A stretch of DNA of 10,300 bases. Origin: Kiritimatiellia bacterium. Its GTDB lineage: Bacteria; Verrucomicrobiota; Kiritimatiellia; RFP12; UBA1067. Both the position numbers and the translations under genes were made by a program. A model generated the notes under the pieces. It ran no database searches. It saw only the letters and a program-made list of their open reading frames with translations, and had not been told where the DNA came from. The stretch lies in NCBI GenBank assembly GCA_900771305.1, contig CAAGNL010000192.1:1-10300 (forward strand), in the 5' to 3' direction. Of this stretch, positions 6,387 to 10,300 are shown in pieces (positions within the stretch are counted from its first letter, which is position 1; the number at the start of each line of letters is the position of its first letter).

Positions 6387-8252
6387 ATGAATGAAAAAGT
6401 TGAGATTTCGCGGCCGCTAAGGCCCAATGACATTCCGTACGGCGTCAAGGATTTCAAGGCAATCCGTGACGGTGGACGTTATTATGTCGACAAGACGGAT
6501 TTCATCCGTCGGTTGGAGGCGCGTTCCGATTTCAATTTCTTCGTTCGCCCACGGCGATTCGGGAAGTCGCTCCTGTTGACGATGCTGGAAACCTATTACG
6601 ATGTTCTTGAAAAGAAAAATTTCCAGCGCTATTTTGGCGGACTTGAAATCGGAAAGACTCCAACCGACGATGCGAATCGGTACTGCGTCTTGCGGTTGGA
6701 TTTCTCGCTCGTCGGAAAGGCCGAGGGCAAGGATTGGCTGGAGAAGTTCACTTCGTACATCGATTTGAGGCTGAAGCTTTTTATAGACAAGTACGCGGAT
6801 GTCTTGGGGAATCTGCCTCGTTTGTCGGAACTCCTAAGCGGAAGGAATCCAAGCGATAAATTCGAGACGATTGTCGAAGCCTGCCGTCAGGGGGGCGTTC
6901 CGCCGCTTTATCTTCTCATCGACGAATACGACAATTTCACCAATGAAATCATTCGTCTGCATGGCAATGGCCGTTACGAGGAGATCACGCACGGCGAGGG
7001 TTTCTACCGTAACTGGTTCAAGGCGTTCAAGGAAGGGTGCGCCCGCATTTTCATGACGGGTGTTTCGCCTGTGACGATGGACGACTTGACGAGCGGCTTC
7101 AATATCGCAACGAACATTTCGCAGGATCCGGGCTTTAACGCGATGGTGGGGTTCACCAAGGACGAGACCGCTCGGATCTTCCATGATTTCAAGGGTGTTG
7201 GCGCATTCGTCAATGATGTCGAAAAGCACATTGACACGGTTGAACGCTGGTACGATGGCTACTGTTTCGCGGAGGAGAAGCTGGGCCGGGAGCATTTGTT
7301 CAACTGCGACATGGTGTTCTACTACCTCTCCGAATTGGTGAACAATGGTCGTCCGCCCAAAAATCTCGTCGACATCAACATCCAGAGCGACTGGGCGAAG
7401 TTGAAGCTGGTGCTCCAGGCGCAGCACGAGGCGGAGTTCAAGGGGATTCTGCCGCTTACGGAGCGGCTCGCCGAGGATGATGAGGTGTTCTTCCCGCTGG
7501 TGACATCTTTCCAGATTCGGGATGTCCTTGAGAAGGAGAACTTCAAATCGCTCTATTACTACTACGGCATCGTCACGATGGCGGGAGTTTCGCGTGGCAA
7601 TTTGGCGTTTCGAATTCCGAACGAATGTGTACGACGCCAGGTCTTTGAGTACATGCGCGACGAATATCGCGTGCGTGGAAGTGCCGTCGATTTCACCGAA
7701 TTTGTTCGGCTCTTCGACGCGTTTGCATGGGATGGAGAGTTCAAACCGCTTTTCAAATATCTCGCGGAACGTTTTGAAGCGTATGGATCGAATCGAGATG
7801 CGGTCGGTTGCGAGGCCCTGATCAATGGCTTCATGCGTTCGTATCTGACGATGAAGTCGGTTTACATGGCCAAGCCCGAGCTTGAATTGAACGGGAAGTA
7901 CTGCGACTATGCATTCTTCCCGGATTGGTCGCTGGGTGCCGAATCGAAGCCTGCTCAGAGTTACGTGATTGAACTCAAGTACTCGAAGAAAGATGCGCCT
8001 GAAGCGGAAATCGCCGCGAAGCATGCCGAGGCGATCGAACAGCTTGCACGCTATTCGCAGGATCCGCGCATCCCGCAACTGGCGGCCGGAACGCCTGTCC
8101 ACTATCTCGATATTGAATTTGTCGGACGCGAACTTCGCGTCTGTGAAGAAGTTGCTCCGATGCCCGTATTCAGGTGCTCGACTTCCGGTTTGTCTGAGCA
8201 TGGGGCGCAGGAAGGGGGAAGATGGTTTAAAGATCATACAGGTCGTTTTTAA
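6387..8252 (+). CDS. AAA-ATPase-like protein with C-terminal PD-(D/E)XK nuclease-type domain
   Basis: This 621-residue protein matches the AAA-ATPase_like plus PDDEXK_9 (DUF1703) family, found in many copies in anaerobic gut bacteria and of unproven role. The N-terminal part starts with the typical IPYGVKDF (16-23) and YYVDKTDFI (32-40), then a Walker A-like RPRRFGKSLLL (54-64). A Walker B follows, YLLIDEYDN (175-183) with D179 and E180, and then a sensor-like FMTGVSPV (222-229). The C-terminal nuclease-type core has D507 (YCDYAF), the E529-x-K531 pair in VIELKYS, and a helix with Q552 before ARYSQDP. All these residues are present, so nuclease activity is possible but unshown. The last 30 or so residues, after RELRVCEEVA, look like an extra tail. 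An AGGA (6371-6374) lies 12 bases before the ATG, rather far. GC is clearly lower than in the neighbours (about 47% by hand count over 6481-6660, against 72% over 4861-4920 in gnd). This suggests transfer or relaxed codon use. Confidence 0.93.
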   Translation: MNEKVEISRPLRPNDIPYGVKDFKAIRDGGRYYVDKTDFIRRLEARSDFNFFVRPRRFGKSLLLTMLETYYDVLEKKNFQRYFGGLEIGKTPTDDANRYCVLRLDFSLVGKAEGKDWLEKFTSYIDLRLKLFIDKYADVLGNLPRLSELLSGRNPSDKFETIVEACRQGGVPPLYLLIDEYDNFTNEIIRLHGNGRYEEITHGEGFYRNWFKAFKEGCARIFMTGVSPVTMDDLTSGFNIATNISQDPGFNAMVGFTKDETARIFHDFKGVGAFVNDVEKHIDTVERWYDGYCFAEEKLGREHLFNCDMVFYYLSELVNNGRPPKNLVDINIQSDWAKLKLVLQAQHEAEFKGILPLTERLAEDDEVFFPLVTSFQIRDVLEKENFKSLYYYYGIVTMAGVSRGNLAFRIPNECVRRQVFEYMRDEYRVRGSAVDFTEFVRLFDAFAWDGEFKPLFKYLAERFEAYGSNRDAVGCEALINGFMRSYLTMKSVYMAKPELELNGKYCDYAFFPDWSLGAESKPAQSYVIELKYSKKDAPEAEIAAKHAEAIEQLARYSQDPRIPQLAAGTPVHYLDIEFVGRELRVCEEVAPMPVFRCSTSGLSEHGAQEGGRWFKDHTGRF

Positions 8253-8258
8253 CCAAGT

Positions 8259-8281
8259 ACTTTGAACCTTAAACTTTGAAC
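8259..8281 (+). repeat. Pair of direct 9-base repeats in the gap before the LarA homologue
   Basis: ACTTTGAAC occurs at 8259-8267 and again at 8273-8281, 14 bases apart start to start, separated by CTTAA. The pair fills most of the 35-base AT-rich gap between the nuclease-type gene and ATG 8288. CAAGT (8254-8258) and ACTTG (8280-8284) flank it as a short inverted repeat. It could be an operator or part of a dispersed repeat; the window contains no other copy that I noticed. Confidence 0.55.
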
Positions 8282-8287
8282 TTGCTT

Positions 8288-9571
8288 ATGGACATCTTCA
8301 AAACCGCCACAGCCGATACAGGCCTCTCCAACGACGAAATCGCCGCCGCGCTTGCCCAGTCCCTTGAGGGACGCACGTTCGTCAACAAGAAGGTGTTGAT
8401 CATTCCGCCGGACTTCACGCGCTACCACTCCAACGCCGGCTTCATCACCTGCGTGTACTGGAAGCTGCTGACCTCGCGGGGCATCCAGGTGGACGTGATG
8501 CCGGCTCTCGGCACGCACGTGCCGGTGAGCGAGGTGCAGTGGAAGATCATGTTCCCCGACATCCCCTACGACAAGATGATCGTGCATGGCTGGCGCACGG
8601 ATGTCGTCAAGCTGGGCGAGGTGCCCGCGGAGGCGGTGACGAAGATCTCCGACGGACTCTGGAAGGAGCCCGTCTCCGTGGAGGTCAACCGCCGCATCAT
8701 GGACGAGACCTACGATCTCATCATCTCGCCCGGACAGGTCGTCCCCCACGAGGTGATTGGCATGGCCAACCACGCGAAGAACCTTTTCGTGGGCGTGGGC
8801 GGCAGCGACATGATCAACAAGTCCCACATGATCGGCGCCGTGTGCGGCATGGAGAAGGCGATGGGGCGCGACCACACACCCGTGCGTCAGCTCTTCGACT
8901 ACGCGTTCGAGCATTTCGTCGCGCAGCGTCCGATTCTCTGGGTGCTCACGGTGAACACGGCGCCTGGCGGCAAGATCCATTCCCACGGGCTCTTCATCGG
9001 CGAGGGCCGCAACTGCCTCACGGAGGCGGTTAAGCTCGCCCAGGTGAAGAACATCGACTATGTCGAGCATGGCATCAAGAAGTGCGTGGTGTACCTGGAT
9101 CCGTCCGAATTCACCTCCACCTGGCTCGGCAACAAGTCCGTCTACCGTACGCGCATGGCGATGGCCGATGGTGGCGAGCTCATCGTCCTCGCGCCGGGCG
9201 TTCGCCAGTTCGGCGAGGACAAGGCGGTCGACGGCCTCATCCGCAAGTACGGCTACAAGGGCCGCCTCCACACGCTCGAGGTCTTCAACCGGCCCGAGAG
9301 CGAGGATCTGCGCGCGAACATGGGCGCGGCCGCGCATCTGATCCACGGTTCCTCCGACGGCCGCTTCTCGATCACCTACTGCGTGAAGAACATCACGAAG
9401 GAGGAGGTTGAAGGCGTGGGCTTCAAGGCCGCCGACTACGACGAGATGGCCGCGAAATACGATCCCGCGAAGCTGAAGTATGGCTACAATGTCGTCGACG
9501 GCGAGGAGATCTACTTTATCCCCAATCCCGCGCTGGGTCTGTGGATCAACCGCGAGAAGTTCCAGGGTTGA
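8288..9571 (+). CDS. LarA-superfamily (DUF2088) nickel-pincer racemase/epimerase homologue
   Basis: LarA enzymes racemise or epimerise alpha-hydroxy acids (lactate, malate, gluconate and others) with a covalently bound nickel-pincer nucleotide, in the cytoplasm. This 427-residue protein keeps the key pattern. D42 and R45 lie in PPDFTRY, and H77 lies in LGTHVPV (the LarA His108 position). H154 lies in VVPHEV (His174), K164 in NHAKNLFVG (Lys184, the pincer anchor), and H180 in NKSHMIG (His200, a nickel ligand). The spacings H154-K164 (10) and K164-H180 (16) equal those in Lactobacillus plantarum LarA. Overall similarity is to the long LarA homologues of PVC and Bacteroidota genomes, so lactate need not be the substrate. 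No larB, larC or larE maturation gene is in the window. ATG 8288 is preferred over the in-frame TTG at 8276, which lies in the repeat; no Shine-Dalgarno precedes either. The nagA-like gene begins 3 bases after the stop. Confidence 0.87.
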   Translation: MDIFKTATADTGLSNDEIAAALAQSLEGRTFVNKKVLIIPPDFTRYHSNAGFITCVYWKLLTSRGIQVDVMPALGTHVPVSEVQWKIMFPDIPYDKMIVHGWRTDVVKLGEVPAEAVTKISDGLWKEPVSVEVNRRIMDETYDLIISPGQVVPHEVIGMANHAKNLFVGVGGSDMINKSHMIGAVCGMEKAMGRDHTPVRQLFDYAFEHFVAQRPILWVLTVNTAPGGKIHSHGLFIGEGRNCLTEAVKLAQVKNIDYVEHGIKKCVVYLDPSEFTSTWLGNKSVYRTRMAMADGGELIVLAPGVRQFGEDKAVDGLIRKYGYKGRLHTLEVFNRPESEDLRANMGAAAHLIHGSSDGRFSITYCVKNITKEEVEGVGFKAADYDEMAAKYDPAKLKYGYNVVDGEEIYFIPNPALGLWINREKFQG

Positions 9572-9574
9572 GAC

Positions 9575-10135
9575 ATGGCGTGGGTTGACCTCCAGGTCAA
9601 TGGCTACGCGGGAGTCGACTTCAATTCCGCGGGACTCACCGTTGCCGCGGTGAAGACGGTCGTGGACCGTCTCGCCGCCGACGGCACGGGAATGTTTCTG
9701 CCGACGTTCGTGACGGGCGATTCTGAGGTCGTCTGCGCGAATCTGCGCGTTGTTGCCGCCGCCCGGGAGGCAAGTGCCACGTGTGCCCGGGCGGAGGAGC
9801 GTGCCTCCGTGATGTTCATCCCCGATGGGCACCATCTGCCGGACACGATGCTGAAGGTCTATACGCGCGCCGTGCCGGTCGAACGCCTGATCGCCGTCTC
9901 CGATGCGCAGTATCCCGCGGGCATGCCGCCGGGAGAGTATGAGGTGTGCGGAGCGCATGCTCGGCTGGAACCTGATGGTCTCCTGTGGAATCCCGCCCGC
10001 AACTGCCTGGTGAGGGCGACAGCGCCGATGGCGAAGATGATGGCGCTTCTCCGCGAACGCATTGGACTCTCCGAGGCCGTCTGCCGGGAAATCGGCTACG
10101 GAAATCCGCTTCGCCTCATTGGACTCGAATCCTAG
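9575..10135 (+). CDS. nagA: NagA-like N-acetylglucosamine-6-phosphate deacetylase with internal in-frame deletion, probably inactive
   Basis: NagA removes acetate from N-acetylglucosamine 6-phosphate in amino-sugar breakdown. The 186-residue product matches a NagA subgroup that starts directly at the barrel. Residues 1-66 fit the first strands (WVDLQVNGYAGVDFN at 3-17, GTGMFLPTFVTGD at 37-49). Residues from about 74 on fit the C-terminal third: FIPDGHHLP (81-89), the catalytic aspartate region IAVSDAQYPAG (106-116), PPGEYEVCG, LLWNPARNCLV and GNPLRLIG. The segment normally between them, including the HxEGPF metal glutamate and the HxGNG metal histidines, is absent, roughly 110 residues. The frame is kept, but the metal site is incomplete, so I expect no deacetylase activity. 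R147 stands where homologues as I recall them have Gly (CLVGATAPM), possibly a sign of decay. The start ATG lies 3 bases after the LarA-homologue stop, with AGGG (9564-9567) at 7 bases. A real divergent short protein is the alternative. Confidence 0.75.
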   Translation: MAWVDLQVNGYAGVDFNSAGLTVAAVKTVVDRLAADGTGMFLPTFVTGDSEVVCANLRVVAAAREASATCARAEERASVMFIPDGHHLPDTMLKVYTRAVPVERLIAVSDAQYPAGMPPGEYEVCGAHARLEPDGLLWNPARNCLVRATAPMAKMMALLRERIGLSEAVCREIGYGNPLRLIGLES

Positions 10136-10300
10136 ATTTTCAGGATTGGATACGCGATATGACGATTAATACGCCAAATGCGTGGTGACCGCATCAAGTG
10201 CCTGGGATTGCGTACTGACCGAACATCCTGCATGAATGCGACCGATTCGATTTGTCGCCGCGCACGAATGGAAAGTCAAAGTGTAGTGAAACGAGGCCAA
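10136..10300. other. Short stretch with no recognisable gene
   Basis: After the nagA-like stop I see no terminator with a T-run, no RNA gene and no credible complete reading frame. A frame starting at ATG 10232 stays open to the window edge (23 codons), but it has no Shine-Dalgarno and no recognisable sequence. It could be the beginning of a gene that continues outside the window, or chance. Confidence 0.5.

Noticed and set aside
8224..8254. Imperfect hairpin GGTTTAAA/TTTTTAACC over the end of the nuclease-type gene.
   Set aside because: It is AT-rich with one mismatch and a 15-base loop, and the T-run is inside the stem. Too weak for a terminator or riboswitch.
10128..10147. Inverted repeat AATCCT/AGGATT around the nagA-like stop.
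   Set aside because: The stem is only 6 bp with two G-C pairs, an 8-base loop and no T-run after it, so it is not a convincing terminator.
10179..10195. Short inverted repeat ATGCG...CGCAT in the final gap.
   Set aside because: The 5-bp arms are expected by chance and no T-run follows.
1..10300. CRISPR array, tRNA, rRNA or insertion sequence.
   Set aside because: I saw no regularly spaced repeats, no cloverleaf-like sequence, and no transposase or terminal inverted repeats. Coding sequence fills nearly the whole window.

Overview
The window is GC-rich bacterial DNA carrying eight protein-coding genes, all on the + strand. I see no RNA gene, insertion sequence or CRISPR array. The content points to the PVC superphylum, most likely an uncultured gut or rumen relative of Lentisphaerota/Kiritimatiellota. 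The pointers are a secreted DUF4838 protein, an AAA-ATPase-like/PD-(D/E)XK (DUF1703-type) protein, a long-form LarA homologue, and a NagA-type protein that begins directly at its barrel without the usual N-terminal beta-sandwich. That assignment is inference from gene families, not from a marker gene.

Region 1 (1-4020) is one tightly packed unit. It holds the end of a DUF1893 protein, a diaminopimelate decarboxylase-family enzyme (lysA), and a 764-residue secreted DUF4838 protein with a GH67-like N-terminal domain. Both junctions are 4-base ATGA overlaps, so the three are probably co-transcribed and translationally coupled.

Region 2 (4004-6362) starts with a very good sigma-70 type promoter buried in the 3' end of the DUF4838 gene. 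It drives gnd (6-phosphogluconate dehydrogenase), followed with an 8-base overlap by a Cof-type HAD phosphatase.

Region 3 (6387-8252) is a stand-alone AAA-ATPase-like/PD-(D/E)XK protein of visibly lower GC than its neighbours. It looks like a horizontally acquired or lineage-expanded accessory gene.

Region 4 (8288-10135) is a two-gene unit. It holds a LarA-superfamily nickel-pincer racemase/epimerase homologue with its metal and catalytic residues in the right spacing, then, 3 bases later, a NagA-like deacetylase that has lost its middle third in frame. The last 165 bases hold no recognisable gene.

Together the genes lean towards sugar and sugar-acid metabolism (gnd, HAD phosphatase, LarA homologue, NagA remnant, DUF4838 glycan-related protein) plus lysine synthesis. 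The best leads are the internally deleted NagA, the LarA homologue of unknown substrate, and the coupled DUF1893-lysA-DUF4838 unit. I found no convincing wholly new system.
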